The notes under the pieces were generated by a model, which was not told where the DNA came from, made no database searches, and saw only the letters and a program-made list of their open reading frames with translations. 64,000 nt of DNA from Cytobacillus oceanisediminis. Lineage in GTDB: Bacteria > Bacillota > Bacilli > Bacillales > Cytobacillaceae. Below, piece after piece: positions 51,015 to 61,338 of this stretch; positions within the stretch are counted from its first letter, which is position 1; each line of letters begins with the position of its first letter. The translations under genes were made by a program, and so were the position numbers. The stretch spans positions 25,480 through 89,479 of the forward strand of contig NZ_SOEE01000014.1 in assembly GCF_004366035.1 (NCBI RefSeq). The letters run 5' to 3'.

Positions 51015-51964
51015 CCTGCTGCCCTACTTTCCTTAAGTAATAGATAAATAAAGTAAATACCGCCGATAAAGTTAATAATGACACTTAATGTTGTACGCAA
51101 CTCAAAAATATGCTCCACAAGGAAATTACCGCCGACCAATGCAATAATACTGATCAAGCTAGCCCCTAATATGTGGATGGAGTGTTTATACGTCACCAGA
51201 TACTGATAGGAGAGATTGGCAACAATTAATCCAAAAAATGTAATTGGGCCGACAAGCGCTGTAGATGCAGCAATTAAAACAGACGATAAAATTAAAATTC
51301 TCATTACCATGCCGTCATAATTAATGCCAAGATTTATCGCATTTTCGCGGCCAAGTGACATAACATCCAGTTTATCCATAATGAGGTAGCCATAGAGAAA
51401 AGCAAGAAATAGGATGCCAATTGAAATAAATAATAACTCAGCTTTTACGTTTGTAAAGGTCGCAAACAACCGGCTTTGAAGACTTAAATATTCGACTGGA
51501 TCTATCAATACTTGCAGGAATGTGACAAAGCTTCCCAGAAGTGTCCCTATAATCATCCCTATTAATAGAAGAAAATAAATGGGATGCTTATCAGCCCTGA
51601 ACAAAAACCGATATAAAATCAAAGCAAAGACGACCATGGCAAAAATGGCTGCGCCAAAGTTTAAATATTTATTTAACACCCACACTGACATCGACCCTGC
51701 AAAGAAGTAGATTAATGTTTGTACTACTTGATACATAGAATCAAGGCCCATAACAGAAGGTGTTAAAATACGGTTATGCGTAATTGTCTGGAACACAACT
51801 GTAGAATAAGCAATTGCGATTCCTGTAATAATCATTGCTGTAACTCGGAGCATACGCTTAGGAAAGGCATAATCAAAGCCGCCTTTAATATCATAAAAGC
51901 CATATAACAAAATAAACACAAGGGCAATAGCTGCTAGAATCATCAGTTTTGTACTATTTCGCAT
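51011..51964 (-). CDS. yclO: Siderophore ABC transporter permease YclO, FecCD family
   Basis: A 317-residue polytopic permease; the conserved SLGRENAINLGINYDGMVMRILILSSVLIAASTALVGPITFFGLIVANLSYQYL carries the coupling loop. Forms a heterodimeric channel with YclN. It overlaps yclN by 11 bp. Confidence 0.92.
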   Translation of the reverse strand: MRNSTKLMILAAIALVFILLYGFYDIKGGFDYAFPKRMLRVTAMIITGIAIAYSTVVFQTITHNRILTPSVMGLDSMYQVVQTLIYFFAGSMSVWVLNKYLNFGAAIFAMVVFALILYRFLFRADKHPIYFLLLIGMIIGTLLGSFVTFLQVLIDPVEYLSLQSRLFATFTNVKAELLFISIGILFLAFLYGYLIMDKLDVMSLGRENAINLGINYDGMVMRILILSSVLIAASTALVGPITFFGLIVANLSYQYLVTYKHSIHILGASLISIIALVGGNFLVEHIFELRTTLSVIINFIGGIYFIYLLLKESRAAG

Positions 51965-52907
51965 ATGCTCTCCCCCTAAGCAGCATCGTTAAGAAGATTG
52001 CACTGCCTATCACTGCCACTGTTACATTAACTGGAATTTCATAAGGATGAATGATGATGCGCCCTAGAATGTCACATATTAATAAGAAGACAATTCCTAA
52101 CACCGCTGTATGCGGAATTGTTTTGCGCAGGTTGTCACCTAAATATAAGGAGACAATATTGGGAACTATTAGTCCTAGAAATGGAATAACCCCGACAGTA
52201 AGGACAACCGTTGTCGATATAACCGCAACAAGGACCAGACCAATATTTAGTACTAGTTTATAACTTAAACCAAGATTTCTCGCAAAATCTTCACCCATTC
52301 CTGCAACTGTAAATTTATTCGCATAAAGATACGCTAGAATAATAGCTGGAATACTAACATATAAGAGTTCATAACGGCCAGCAATAATCAAAGTGAAACT
52401 TCCCATAAGCCAGGAAGATATATTTTGCAGCAGATCCGCTTCATATCCAAAGAACGTTGTAATGGAAGATAGTATATTCCCATACATAATTCCGATTAAT
52501 GGAACAAAAATAACATCTTTAAATTTTATACGATCTAAAATCTGCATAAAGAGAAATGTACCTGCTAAAGCAAAGGCAAAACTAAAAATAACTTGCTGTG
52601 TATAGGTTACATTCGTAAAAAACAGCATGGAAATTAAAATACCCAGTTTTGCCGCATCCAAAGTTCCAGCAGTTGTTGGTGATACAAATTTATTTCGGCT
52701 TAAAGACTGCATAATTAAACCGGCAATACTCATCCCTGCCCCCGCTAATATTATCGCCAATAACCGTGGGATGCGGCTAATAAGGAAAATATGTGTTTCA
52801 TCTGATTCCCAATTAAGCAGATCCTTAGGCGTTATATCTATTGCTCCGATAAATAGCGAGATAAAAGACAGAACGATGGCTGCAATTCCTAACATCCATA
52901 ATCTCAT
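51954..52907 (-). CDS. yclN: Siderophore ABC transporter permease YclN, FecCD family
   Basis: A 317-residue permease beginning with TM1 and the ISRIPRLLAIILAGAGMSIAGLIMQSLSRNKFVSPTTAGTLDAAKLGI signature; GVIPFLGLIVPNIVSLYLGDNLRKTIPHTAVLG is the C-terminal coupling region. First gene of the iron operon; two Fur boxes upstream. Confidence 0.92.
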   Translation of the reverse strand: MRLWMLGIAAIVLSFISLFIGAIDITPKDLLNWESDETHIFLISRIPRLLAIILAGAGMSIAGLIMQSLSRNKFVSPTTAGTLDAAKLGILISMLFFTNVTYTQQVIFSFAFALAGTFLFMQILDRIKFKDVIFVPLIGIMYGNILSSITTFFGYEADLLQNISSWLMGSFTLIIAGRYELLYVSIPAIILAYLYANKFTVAGMGEDFARNLGLSYKLVLNIGLVLVAVISTTVVLTVGVIPFLGLIVPNIVSLYLGDNLRKTIPHTAVLGIVFLLICDILGRIIIHPYEIPVNVTVAVIGSAIFLTMLLRGRAYAK

Positions 52908-53192
52908 TAATAACCCTCATAACATGTTTATTATCATTTCAACAATTGAAAAGATCTTTATTCCAAGCTAAGGAATAGTACTAAATCTATAAAACTATTT
53001 TTAAAAACAATGATAATCATTATCATCTAATAGCAAAAAAAAAGAACCTTGATATGTATAACTTTTTTGTTTATTGAAAATGATTATCAACTTGCCAACA
53101 CAATAAATGTATCACAAAAAATAATAAAAGAAAAGAGGCAGATAGTAAATTTCGGTAATTGTCTAAATTTATTCTCACTTTAATAAAGAAAC
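52908..53192 (-). promoter_or_regulatory. Fur-controlled leader of the yclNOPQ operon
   Basis: An AT-rich region of about 285 bp holding two Fur boxes: a perfect TGATAATCATTATCA at 53011-53025 and TGAAAATGATTATCA (one mismatch) at 53075-53089. No ORF or structured RNA is visible; the exact -35/-10 is not clear. Confidence 0.85.
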
Positions 53193-53231
53193 ATAAAAAA
53201 AGAAGATTCAAACCAAAAAGTTGAATCTTCT
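53193..53231 (-). terminator. Terminator of the ribbon-helix-helix protein gene
   Basis: Perfect 11-bp stem AGAAGATTCAA/TTGAATCTTCT (53201-53211 with 53221-53231) with a U-run on the minus strand. Confidence 0.92.
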
Positions 53232-53243
53232 ATGCGCGGGCCT

Positions 53244-53633
53244 CTATAATGTTTTAATTAGAACCCGGATAGCCTCAGATACGTCAATCTGATTCTCCTG
53301 GCAGTGATTCGTAAGCTGCCGATATGTTTCCTCATCCAGCCTTACATGAACAGTGTGCAAATATTTTTCAGAATCTAATTTTTTCGGCCTTCCTCTTGTA
53401 ACTTTTCTTTTGCCGCTCCCGTCTTTCCAAACATTTATGATGACATATCCGTGCTTTTGTAGCCAAAGATCACAATCATATTCTTTCCACATGTTTTTGG
53501 CCCTTTGCAGAAATTCAAGCTTGAATTTTTCCAGTTCATCTCCTTGAAGTCCCTTCATAATTGCTTTTTCCATTGCCTTATGTTCGTTAAAGTGGAGAAA
53601 TTGGTCGTAGGATTTGAATGTTAATTCTTTCAT
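53244..53633 (-). CDS. Ribbon-helix-helix (CopG-like) DNA-binding protein
   Basis: A 129-residue protein. The C-terminal 40 residues are a ribbon-helix-helix module (beta strand HTVHVRLDEET, helix YRQLTNHCQENQ, helix VSEAIRVLIKTL). Just before it, KRKVTRGRPKKLD contains an AT-hook-like GRP core. The N-terminal 75 residues are helical and not recognised. ATG 53633 has a GGGAG site. A transcription or chromosome-binding regulator is likely; the target is unknown. It stands between the iron operon and glmS, in its own transcription unit. Confidence 0.75.
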   Translation of the reverse strand: MKELTFKSYDQFLHFNEHKAMEKAIMKGLQGDELEKFKLEFLQRAKNMWKEYDCDLWLQKHGYVIINVWKDGSGKRKVTRGRPKKLDSEKYLHTVHVRLDEETYRQLTNHCQENQIDVSEAIRVLIKTL

Positions 53634-53797
53634 TATTCCGCTCCCATAATCTATTATCTATCTATAAAAATCATACCCTTTAAGAAAACGGTTGTAAATC
53701 CTGACTGAATCGGTAACTTCCTTCATTTTATTTACATTAGACGGCAAAATATTCACAGTTTAAATGAATTGATGCCGGTCTTATATGTAATTCTCAT

Positions 53798-53836
53798 TAA
53801 AAAAAAAGACCCAATCCTGTAATTGGATTGAGTCTT
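53798..53836 (-). terminator. glmS terminator
   Basis: AAGACCCAATCC (53806-53817) pairs with GGATTGAGTCTT (53825-53836, one mismatch); nine or more A on the left give the U-run. Confidence 0.88.
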
Positions 53837-53925
53837 ACTTAATCAAATTATTATGATGTTATGGAGCGGCAATTTTCAAGCCGGCATCCACAACTTTACT
53901 GGTCCAACATTAGTACAGACTTTCC

Positions 53926-55728
53926 TTACTCCACAGTAACCGACTTAGCCAGGTTACGCGGCTTATCTACGTCACACTCACGGTGCAGCGCAGCAAAGTA
54001 AGAGATTAATTGTAAAGGTATTACAGAGATAAGAGGTGTTAATAGCTCGTTCACTTCCGGAATGATAAAGCTGTCTTCTTCTGTTTCCAGCCCTTTCATG
54101 GAAATGATGCAAGGGTTTGCTCCACGGGCAACAACCTCTTTGACGTTGCCGCGAATGCTTAAGTTAACACTTTCTTGAGTTGCCAGAGCAATGATTGGCG
54201 TACCGTTCTCGATTAAAGCGATGGTTCCATGCTTTAATTCTCCGCCTGCAAAGCCTTCAGCTTGAATATATGAAATTTCCTTCAGCTTAAGTGCACCTTC
54301 AAGGCCAACATAGTAGTCAATCCCACGGCCAATAAAGAACGCATTGCGTGTAGTAGAAAGGAATTTGCGTGCTATATCTTCGAAATCTTCCTTCGCATCG
54401 CAAAGGACTTCCATTGCGTTAGCAACAATGCCCAGTTCCTGAACAAGGTTGAAGTTCAGTTCCAATCCGCGGCTCTTCGCAGTAACTTCTGCAAGAATGG
54501 ATAATACAGCAATCTGGGCTGTATAAGCCTTTGTAGAAGCAACTGCAATTTCAGGACCAGCATGAAGCAATAATGTGTAATCTGCTTCACGTGATAGAGT
54601 TGAACCTGGAACGTTTGTAATGGTTAATGCCTTATGGCCCATTTCCTTCACATTTACAAGTACGGCACGGCTATCTGCTGTCTCACCGCTTTGAGAGATA
54701 AAGATAAATAGCGGCTTCTCTGAAAGCAGCGGAATATTGTAGCCAAACTCACTTGAAATATGAACTTCAACCGGGATTTTGGCGATTTTTTCAATGAACT
54801 GCTTTCCGACAAGACCTGCATGATAAGAAGTCCCGGCAGCAATGATATAAATGCGGTCTGCATCGTTCATTGCTTCAACGATTTCCTGGTCGATTGTCAG
54901 CTCGCCATTATCATCTTGATACTTCTGGATGATTTTGCGCATCACTAAAGGCTGCTCATCGATCTCTTTCAGCATGTAGTGAGGATATGTTCCTTTTTCA
55001 ATATCGCTTGCATCCAATTCGGCCGTATACGGATCACGGCTGATTTCCTCGCCATTCAGCGTCTGAATCTTAACAGCATCTTTTGTGACAATAACGATTT
55101 CTTTGTCCATTAGTTCAACATATTGATCTGTAACTTGCAGCATCGCCATTGCGTCAGAAGCGACTACATTGAACGTTTCACCTAATCCAACCAGAAGAGG
55201 ACTCTTGTTTTTCGCAACAAAAATTGTTTCATTGTTTTCTGCATCCAAAAGGGCAATTGCATAAGAGCCTTTTAAAAGTGTCAGCGTTTTGCGGAACGCT
55301 TCTTCAGTATAAGAACCTTCGTTCACGAATAGTTCAATCAGCTGAACGATGATTTCTGTATCTGTATCACTTTTAAGGGCAACTCCCTGCAAATATTCGC
55401 GCTTTAAGATGTCATAGTTCTCAATAACGCCATTGTGAACAAGCGTAAAACGGCCTGAATTGCTTTGATGAGGGTGGGCATTTACTGTGCTTGGAACCCC
55501 GTGAGTCGCCCAGCGGGTGTGTCCGATCCCTGTGTTTGCCACCACATCTTCATCAACAATATTGCGTAGGTCCGCAATACGGCCTTTTTCCTTGAAAACC
55601 TGAACCCCGTTATCATTCATAACGGCGATGCCAGCTGAATCATAGCCTCTATATTCAAGCTTTTCCAAGCCCTTTAATAAAATTTCCTTTGAATCTAAGT
55701 TTCCAATATATCCAACGATACCACACAT
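53926..55728 (-). CDS. glmS: Glutamine--fructose-6-phosphate aminotransferase
   Basis: A 600-residue enzyme. The N-terminal Ntn glutaminase has Cys2 as nucleophile (MCGIVGYIG), followed by two SIS sugar-isomerase domains (about 280-420 and 450-590) and the C-terminal [13 protein letters not shown] tail. It makes glucosamine-6-phosphate for peptidoglycan. Feedback is through the glmS ribozyme in the leader. Length and domain order are normal. Confidence 0.98.
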   Translation of the reverse strand: MCGIVGYIGNLDSKEILLKGLEKLEYRGYDSAGIAVMNDNGVQVFKEKGRIADLRNIVDEDVVANTGIGHTRWATHGVPSTVNAHPHQSNSGRFTLVHNGVIENYDILKREYLQGVALKSDTDTEIIVQLIELFVNEGSYTEEAFRKTLTLLKGSYAIALLDAENNETIFVAKNKSPLLVGLGETFNVVASDAMAMLQVTDQYVELMDKEIVIVTKDAVKIQTLNGEEISRDPYTAELDASDIEKGTYPHYMLKEIDEQPLVMRKIIQKYQDDNGELTIDQEIVEAMNDADRIYIIAAGTSYHAGLVGKQFIEKIAKIPVEVHISSEFGYNIPLLSEKPLFIFISQSGETADSRAVLVNVKEMGHKALTITNVPGSTLSREADYTLLLHAGPEIAVASTKAYTAQIAVLSILAEVTAKSRGLELNFNLVQELGIVANAMEVLCDAKEDFEDIARKFLSTTRNAFFIGRGIDYYVGLEGALKLKEISYIQAEGFAGGELKHGTIALIENGTPIIALATQESVNLSIRGNVKEVVARGANPCIISMKGLETEEDSFIIPEVNELLTPLISVIPLQLISYFAALHRECDVDKPRNLAKSVTVE

Positions 55729-55837
55729 ACTTCTTTTCCTCCTAATAATGAAGGGGCAAGAAGCCTTTTCGGGGCAGTCCTGCCCCTTATCTCTGTTTTT
55801 TTATATTCGCCGCTCTAAGGGGCATCACAGCCTCTTG

Positions 55838-56006
55838 GATGAGCGTTTCTTAGTTTTAGCATTCCCTTCTCTTTGTCCATTCAGTTGCCCGAATGTTTTA
55901 AAGAAGAAATCATCGGTTGTGCTTTCAACCGGGAGGCATCCGCCGAACATTCGATAAACCTCCTCCTCGTCAACTAATCCTTACGTCCAGGATCAGTTCA
56001 GGCGCT
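55838..56006 (-). ncRNA. glmS ribozyme
   Basis: The minus strand contains AGCGCCTGAACTG at the 5' end (expected cleavage between A56006 and G56005), then GTTGACGAGGAGGAGGTTTA, ATCGAATGTTCGGCGGATGCCTCCCGGTTG and ATGGACAAAG, all conserved core elements. The 3' end is approximate. Glucosamine-6-phosphate is the cofactor: cleavage destabilises the glmS mRNA. It lies in the 515-bp gap between glmM and glmS; a hairpin at 55748-55790 follows it near the start codon. Confidence 0.95.
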
Positions 56007-56194
56007 TTAAATTTAATTAATTTCTCACGATCCACCTTTCTCTTCTTGAATAAAAGATGTCCTGTATTCTTAAATACAAAAACAGGATTATCATACATCA
56101 AAGTCAGACTTCCGTCAACAGATAAATGAAGGCAGCTGCCAGCCGGCCATTTGGGTATTCCCTTTTCGTGCAGCTGTAAACTCCATATATAAAA

Positions 56195-56232
56195 ATATGC
56201 ATAAGGGAGTTCCGGAGTTCCCTTATGCATAT
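56195..56232 (-). terminator. Terminator after glmM
   Basis: Perfect 14-bp stem ATATGCATAAGGGA/TCCCTTATGCATAT (56195-56208 with 56219-56232); U-run on the minus strand. Separates the cdaA-glmM transcript from the ribozyme-controlled glmS transcript. Confidence 0.9.
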
Positions 56233-56243
56233 GATTTGTGCTT

Positions 56244-57593
56244 TTATTCCTTTAATCCCATTTCACTTTCAACAACGGCAGCGATGCGCTCTACATATGA
56301 TGCGCAAAGTTCACTCGTTGGGGCTTCTGCCATTACGCGTACAAGCGGCTCTGTACCGGAAGGACGGACCAGAATCCGGCCGTTTCCGTTCATTTCTTCT
56401 TCAACCTGTGCAATGACTTCTTTCACTTTTTCATTGTCTGTCACATGATGTTTATCTGTGACACGAATGTTTACAAGCTTTTGCGGGAATTTCTTCATTT
56501 CGTTCGCAAGCTCAGATAGCGGCTTCTTTGTTACTTTCATGATGTTAACAAGCTGAAGGCCTGTCAAAAGCCCATCTCCAGTTGTGATGTAGTCCAGGAA
56601 AATGATATGACCTGACTGTTCTCCGCCAAGGTTGTAGCCATTCTTCTTCATTTCTTCCACAACATAGCGGTCGCCTACAGCTGTCTGAACACTTTCCACA
56701 CCGTTGGCTTCAAGCCCTTTATAGTATCCAAGGTTGCTCATCACAGTGGAAACTACTGTGTTTTGCTTAAGTCTTCCCTGCTCTTTCATGTATTTTCCGC
56801 AGATATACATGATTTGGTCGCCATCTACAATATCGCCATTCTCATCAATGGCAATTAAACGGTCGCCATCTCCATCAAAAGCCAAACCTACATCTGCTTC
56901 TTTTTCCTTAACAAAGGCAGACAATGCCTCAGGATGAGTAGAACCGACTCCTGCATTGATATTTAATCCATTAGGAGATGCTCCCATCATGGAAAGATCA
57001 GCATCAAGATCAGCAAATAGGTGTGTTGCCAGCGGAGAAGTGGCCCCATGTGCACAATCGAGCGCAATGTGGATGCCTGAGAAATCTTCATCAACCGTCT
57101 GCTTTAGGTATTGAAGATACTTCTGTCCTCCTTCAAAATAATCATTTACCTGCCCCAGGCTGCCTCCGACCGGTCTTGGAAGCTGGTCTTCTGCCATATC
57201 CATCAATTGCTCAATTTCAGCTTCCTGATCATCGGACAATTTAAACCCATCCGGGCCAAAGAATTTGATTCCGTTATCTTCAACAGGATTATGGGAAGCA
57301 GAAATCATTACGCCAGCTTCTGCACCCAGAGCTTTTGTTAAATAAGCGACGCCAGGCGTTGAAATGACACCGAGGCGCATAACTTCTGCTCCGATTGATA
57401 ATAGCCCCGCTACGAGTGCGCCTTCGAGCATATGGCCCGAAATACGGGTATCACGGCCGATTAATACTTTCGGACGATCATGGTCCTTCGTTAATACATA
57501 ACCCCCAAAACGGCCCAGTTTAAAAGCCAGCTCTGGTGTCAATTCACTATTTGCAACTCCTCGTACTCCATCTGTACCGAAATATTTACCCAT
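56244..57593 (-). CDS. glmM: Phosphoglucosamine mutase
   Basis: A 449-residue phosphohexomutase. The phosphoserine is Ser100 in ISASHNP, the metal loop is DGDGDR and the C-terminal phosphate-binding [12 protein letters not shown]. It converts glucosamine-6-P to glucosamine-1-P. In B. subtilis GlmM also binds and restrains CdaA, and the gene order cdaA-cdaR-glmM is preserved here. Confidence 0.98.
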   Translation of the reverse strand: MGKYFGTDGVRGVANSELTPELAFKLGRFGGYVLTKDHDRPKVLIGRDTRISGHMLEGALVAGLLSIGAEVMRLGVISTPGVAYLTKALGAEAGVMISASHNPVEDNGIKFFGPDGFKLSDDQEAEIEQLMDMAEDQLPRPVGGSLGQVNDYFEGGQKYLQYLKQTVDEDFSGIHIALDCAHGATSPLATHLFADLDADLSMMGASPNGLNINAGVGSTHPEALSAFVKEKEADVGLAFDGDGDRLIAIDENGDIVDGDQIMYICGKYMKEQGRLKQNTVVSTVMSNLGYYKGLEANGVESVQTAVGDRYVVEEMKKNGYNLGGEQSGHIIFLDYITTGDGLLTGLQLVNIMKVTKKPLSELANEMKKFPQKLVNIRVTDKHHVTDNEKVKEVIAQVEEEMNGNGRILVRPSGTEPLVRVMAEAPTSELCASYVERIAAVVESEMGLKE

Positions 57594-57627
57594 TTTATAA
57601 TCGCTCCTTCTAACTTTAAAAACTATA

Positions 57628-58950
57628 TTAAGCTTCTTCTTTTCGCGTAATTGTAATAGTCGCTTTACCTGATGCAGTTTTTATATCCACCCCTGAAGGG
57701 CCATCGACATTGATTGGCACCTCATGATCACCTTCACCAAGGTCTGCCAGGCTCAAATACAGATTAAAATCTTCCGCTTTGAGATCCTGAACCGTGCTGC
57801 TTTTTCCGGTAACCGTAATACTTGTCCGTCCGGAAGCTGGATTTTTAAGGACTGCTTCATATTCTTCAGCTAAGCCGGCTAAATTGATGGGGAGGCTTGA
57901 AAAGGTTTTGGTTTCCTCTTGTTCCTGTGCCTGTGTTTCTTCTGCAGGCTCTTCGGTGCTTTCCTCTTCTCTATCAGCATTCTCAGCGTTCTCCTCAGTG
58001 CTAACGTCAATAGACGCCTTCACTGTCTTAGGGTCCACTGCAGAAATGCCATCCGGAATAATAACCGGTAGGGTGAGCACGGTATCTTTTTCGATCTTGC
58101 TTACATCCACCTCTACCCTGACACTTTCAGTCTCATTTAATATTTCTTCCCGGCCCGTTATGGAAGCCTCGTTAACATCGAGTTCAATCGAATTAATGGT
58201 AACACCATCTTGAGGGTCCCCCTTCCGGACGATCGTAACGGGAACCGTCTTGCTTAACTGCTTAACCGGCACTGTTACTTGAATTACCTGGGGTTCCACA
58301 ATAACATCAAGCTTATTCATCTCACGGTCCAATACCCTGACAGTTGCTTCATCAGTGATTGTCTCGGTTATTGGCCCCTTTACATCCAAGGTTGCTTTAA
58401 CAAAGCTGATCCGCTCGATCACTTCTTTTGCACCTGTGATTTTTACCGTCTTTGGTTCCGCAGATGCCGCATCGGCTGAATACCCCTCACCAAGCAGTCC
58501 ATTATTAAATTCTGCATCCACTTTAAACTCCTGGGTCACTTTTTCGTGGACTGTCACATCTGCATATTGCGGGTTGATTGTCACATCAAGTTTATCTGAG
58601 ATATCGCGGATCTTAATTTCCACTCTTTGAGAGCCGATTTCTGCATTTGTCAAATCTACATATACTTCAAAGTTCTGCAGTTTTTTAGCTTGCTCCAAGT
58701 GGCTTTTTGGCCCTTCTATATTTAAGTCCACTGTTTCCGGAATACCGGTAACGACCAGATTTTCCGTATCATAATAGCTTTTCACCGGGACATTTTCAAC
58801 AATGCCTGAATCCTGCTGGCCAGGAACGTTTATATCCTTTAATTCCTTATCTGCATCATACACAGAGTCAAATAGAAAAAGTGCCAGTATCAAGGCAACA
58901 ATTTTCATGAACCAGCGGGTATCTACCAATTTATCAATTAACTTATCCAT
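57628..58950 (-). CDS. cdaR: CdaR, YbbR-domain regulator of CdaA
   Basis: A 440-residue protein with a short cytoplasmic start, one membrane helix (about 14-32) and four extracytoplasmic YbbR repeats of about 80 residues each. A Glu/Thr-rich linker ([30 protein letters not shown], residues about 310-345) before the last repeat is low complexity. It modulates diadenylate cyclase CdaA. Overlaps cdaA by 8 bp. Confidence 0.95.
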   Translation of the reverse strand: MDKLIDKLVDTRWFMKIVALILALFLFDSVYDADKELKDINVPGQQDSGIVENVPVKSYYDTENLVVTGIPETVDLNIEGPKSHLEQAKKLQNFEVYVDLTNAEIGSQRVEIKIRDISDKLDVTINPQYADVTVHEKVTQEFKVDAEFNNGLLGEGYSADAASAEPKTVKITGAKEVIERISFVKATLDVKGPITETITDEATVRVLDREMNKLDVIVEPQVIQVTVPVKQLSKTVPVTIVRKGDPQDGVTINSIELDVNEASITGREEILNETESVRVEVDVSKIEKDTVLTLPVIIPDGISAVDPKTVKASIDVSTEENAENADREEESTEEPAEETQAQEQEETKTFSSLPINLAGLAEEYEAVLKNPASGRTSITVTGKSSTVQDLKAEDFNLYLSLADLGEGDHEVPINVDGPSGVDIKTASGKATITITRKEEA

Positions 58951-59770
58951 TCTTTTTCCCCCTCCAGTTCCAAAGACCTGAAGAAGTCTGCTTTAGTTTC
59001 TGTTGAACAAGCAATTCATTTGAAAGCATATCTTTAAAAGCTTCAGCTTTTAAATCACGGTGCAGCTCACCGTTTTTGGTTAAGGAAACACTTCCTGTTT
59101 CCTCTGATACGATAATGGTAATACTGTCGGTTACTTCACTTATACCTAAAGCAGCCCTATGCCTGGTGCCGAGCTCTTTTGAGATGAAGGGGCTTTCTGA
59201 CAGAGGAAGATAACACGCTGCTGCTGCCACACAATTCTTTTGAATGATAACGGCTCCGTCATGCAGCGGTGTGTTCGGTATAAATATATTAATCAGGAGC
59301 TCAGATGATATTTTAGAATCCAGCTGAATACCGGTTTCAATATAATCGTTCATCCCTGTTTCCCTCTCAACTGAAATAAGCGCCCCAATGCGGCGTTTAG
59401 CCATATAATCCACAGCCTTAGCAATGGATTCGACCAGTTTCTCCTGATTTTCCTCCTCCTGATTAGCTGTCCTTGAGAAGAATCTTCCTCTCCCCAATTG
59501 CTCCAATGCTCTTCGCAGCTCCGGCTGGAAAATGATTATGATGGCCAGAAATCCCCAAAGAAGCACTTGTTCCATCATCCAGCCTAATGTTTGCAGGTGG
59601 AACTTGTCGCTTGCTACTTTGACCAGGATAATGACAAAAATCCCTTTTAGCAATTGGACAGCCTTTGTTCCTTTTACAATCATTATGAGTTTATAGATGA
59701 CGTACCAGACAAGGAGAATGTCTATTGTATTAGCCAACAATTTCAAAATAGAGAAATCTGCAAACGACAT
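58943..59770 (-). CDS. cdaA: Diadenylate cyclase CdaA
   Basis: A 275-residue enzyme with three N-terminal membrane helices and a DAC domain. The catalytic motifs DGA (171-173) and RHR (203-205) sit at the positions known for B. subtilis CdaA. It makes cyclic di-AMP from two ATP. ATG 59770 with GGAGGAAGG upstream is the start; the frame continues to 59803 without support. Regulated by CdaR and GlmM encoded downstream. Confidence 0.97.
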   Translation of the reverse strand: MSFADFSILKLLANTIDILLVWYVIYKLIMIVKGTKAVQLLKGIFVIILVKVASDKFHLQTLGWMMEQVLLWGFLAIIIIFQPELRRALEQLGRGRFFSRTANQEEENQEKLVESIAKAVDYMAKRRIGALISVERETGMNDYIETGIQLDSKISSELLINIFIPNTPLHDGAVIIQKNCVAAAACYLPLSESPFISKELGTRHRAALGISEVTDSITIIVSEETGSVSLTKNGELHRDLKAEAFKDMLSNELLVQQKLKQTSSGLWNWRGKKNG

Positions 59771-59905
59771 TATCCTTCCTCCAAATATATATTTCAAAAG
59801 CAATAAATGCTTAAAGTTCCTTTATGTAACTTTCATATTATATCATATTTGACGCTAATTCCAATTTTGAGACAACAGACACCACCTGGAAAAATAAGTA
59901 CACTA

Positions 59906-59935
59906 AGAATCCCTGCATTAAAGCAGGGATTCTTA
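59906..59935 (-). terminator. Hairpin after rsiW
   Basis: A perfect 12-bp stem AAGAATCCCTGC/GCAGGGATTCTT, six-base loop, weak U-run on the minus strand. Confidence 0.7.
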
Positions 59936-59947
59936 CTATGGTTATGT

Positions 59948-60592
59948 CTATTTCTCTTTATCTGTTTCTCCGCTTTCAAATACGTTTACAGCATCTTTGG
60001 CTGCCTTTTTGATGTGGTACCATAGCCATTCGAAAATGGCATCAACCTCTTCAATTTCTCCGGTAACATTACCTGCTGAAGCCATGTACTGCTGGCCATT
60101 GATGACTGTAACATTTCCGTCTATTTCGCCCTGGATTTCCAAGTCGCCGTTCTTAACTACTACATCGCCTTTTACCACTTCGCCTTCGGGTACAATCACC
60201 TTATCATTTTCCACCACAAGGTTTGGCTGCTTGGAAACTGATAGTTGGTGATCCTGATCCCAGGATGATACGACGCTTCCCATCATCAGAACAAGAAAGA
60301 GGGATGCAGCAGTTAGAATCGGATGATGCCTGAACCAGCGCTGGACCCCGACTTTCCGCTTCTCTTTGGGTAATTTGGCCATAACGTTTGCTGTGAAATT
60401 TTCAGGTGCCTGTATATGTGAAGTGCTTTGGACTAAAGCGATCGTCTTCTTTAATTCATGGAAATGAATTTGGCATTCCTCACAGTTCTGCAGATGTGCC
60501 CTTAATTCCTTCTCATGTTCGGCTGAGATCTCTTCATCTAGGTACTCATGCATATAAACAACCATTTCTGCTGGACATTTCAAAGTTCTCAC
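59948..60592 (-). CDS. rsiW: Anti-sigma-W factor RsiW
   Basis: A 214-residue anti-sigma factor with an N-terminal zinc-binding anti-sigma domain (His33-x3-Cys37-x2-Cys40), one membrane helix (about 91-109, AASLFLVLMMGSVVSS) and an extracytoplasmic repetitive beta-rich domain (about 125-175). It sequesters SigW until proteolysis on envelope stress. It starts 8 bp after sigW. Confidence 0.94.
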   Translation of the reverse strand: MRTLKCPAEMVVYMHEYLDEEISAEHEKELRAHLQNCEECQIHFHELKKTIALVQSTSHIQAPENFTANVMAKLPKEKRKVGVQRWFRHHPILTAASLFLVLMMGSVVSSWDQDHQLSVSKQPNLVVENDKVIVPEGEVVKGDVVVKNGDLEIQGEIDGNVTVINGQQYMASAGNVTGEIEEVDAIFEWLWYHIKKAAKDAVNVFESGETDKEK

Positions 60593-60600
60593 CCTCTTTT

Positions 60601-61164
60601 TTAAACGTATCTTAATTGATTCCTAAGTGCTTCCCTGCCCCGGTGAATTCTGGTTTTAACCGTTCCCAGAGGAAGGTCCAGCGTTTCACTGATCTCGTTC
60701 AGCGATAATTCTTCAATATATTTTAGAACAATAACCGAACGATATTTCTCCGGAAGCTTCGATATTTCCCTTTGGATTGTTTCCTGCAGTTCCAGGCTTT
60801 CAACATCTTCCTCCGGCAGCCTCGCATCTGAAGCAATTTGAGAATACATGTTCAGTCCATCCGTTCCTGCGACCTCTGCATCCAGATAATAATCAGGCTT
60901 CTTTTTTCTGATTCTGTCTATACAAAGGTTAGTGGCAATCCGATAGAGCCACGTGGAAAATTTCAAGTCAATATTAAAGCTGGCAATGTTAACATAGGCT
61001 CTTAAGAAAGCCTCCTGTGCGATATCCTCTGCCTCATGCCTGTTTCCCAGCATTCTGTAGCAAATCTGAAAAACTTTATCTTTGTATATTTCAACAACTT
61101 CAGCATAAGCATCCTGGTCGCCTTTTAATACTTGCTTTATCCTCTTCTTTACGATTGTCTCCAT
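60601..61164 (-). CDS. sigW: ECF sigma factor SigW
   Basis: A 187-residue ECF sigma factor with region 2 (about 25-90; FSTWLYRIATNLCIDRIRKKKPDYYLD) and region 4 (about 130-185; LPEKYRSVIVLKYIEELSLNEISETLDLPLGTVKTRIHRGREAL). It controls genes for resistance to membrane-active agents. A SigW-type promoter upstream indicates positive autoregulation. Confidence 0.97.
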   Translation of the reverse strand: METIVKKRIKQVLKGDQDAYAEVVEIYKDKVFQICYRMLGNRHEAEDIAQEAFLRAYVNIASFNIDLKFSTWLYRIATNLCIDRIRKKKPDYYLDAEVAGTDGLNMYSQIASDARLPEEDVESLELQETIQREISKLPEKYRSVIVLKYIEELSLNEISETLDLPLGTVKTRIHRGREALRNQLRYV

Positions 61165-61199
61165 TTTTTTACCTCCGCTCCAGTGCGGCTAATCGATAA

Positions 61200-61226
61200 T
61201 ACGAATCGATAGCGGAAAAGGTTTCA
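61200..61226 (-). promoter_or_regulatory. SigW autoregulatory promoter
   Basis: On the minus strand TGAAAC (61226-61221), 17-bp spacer, CGTA (61203-61200), 35 bp upstream of sigW, matching the SigW consensus TGAAAC-N16/17-CGTA. Confidence 0.9.
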
Positions 61227-61338
61227 TTTTAATTAAAAAACATTCAATTTCTATATTAGCAAATTTTTACTTATTCTGGTTTATTTTTTTCCTTTTAGGG
61301 TATAAAAGTACTAAATTAATCGAAAAGGGTTGGTTACG

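Noticed and set aside
55970..56230. 86-codon open frame between glmM and glmS
   Set aside because: It runs through the catalytic core of the glmS ribozyme and the glmM terminator and has no ribosome site, so I take it as non-coding.
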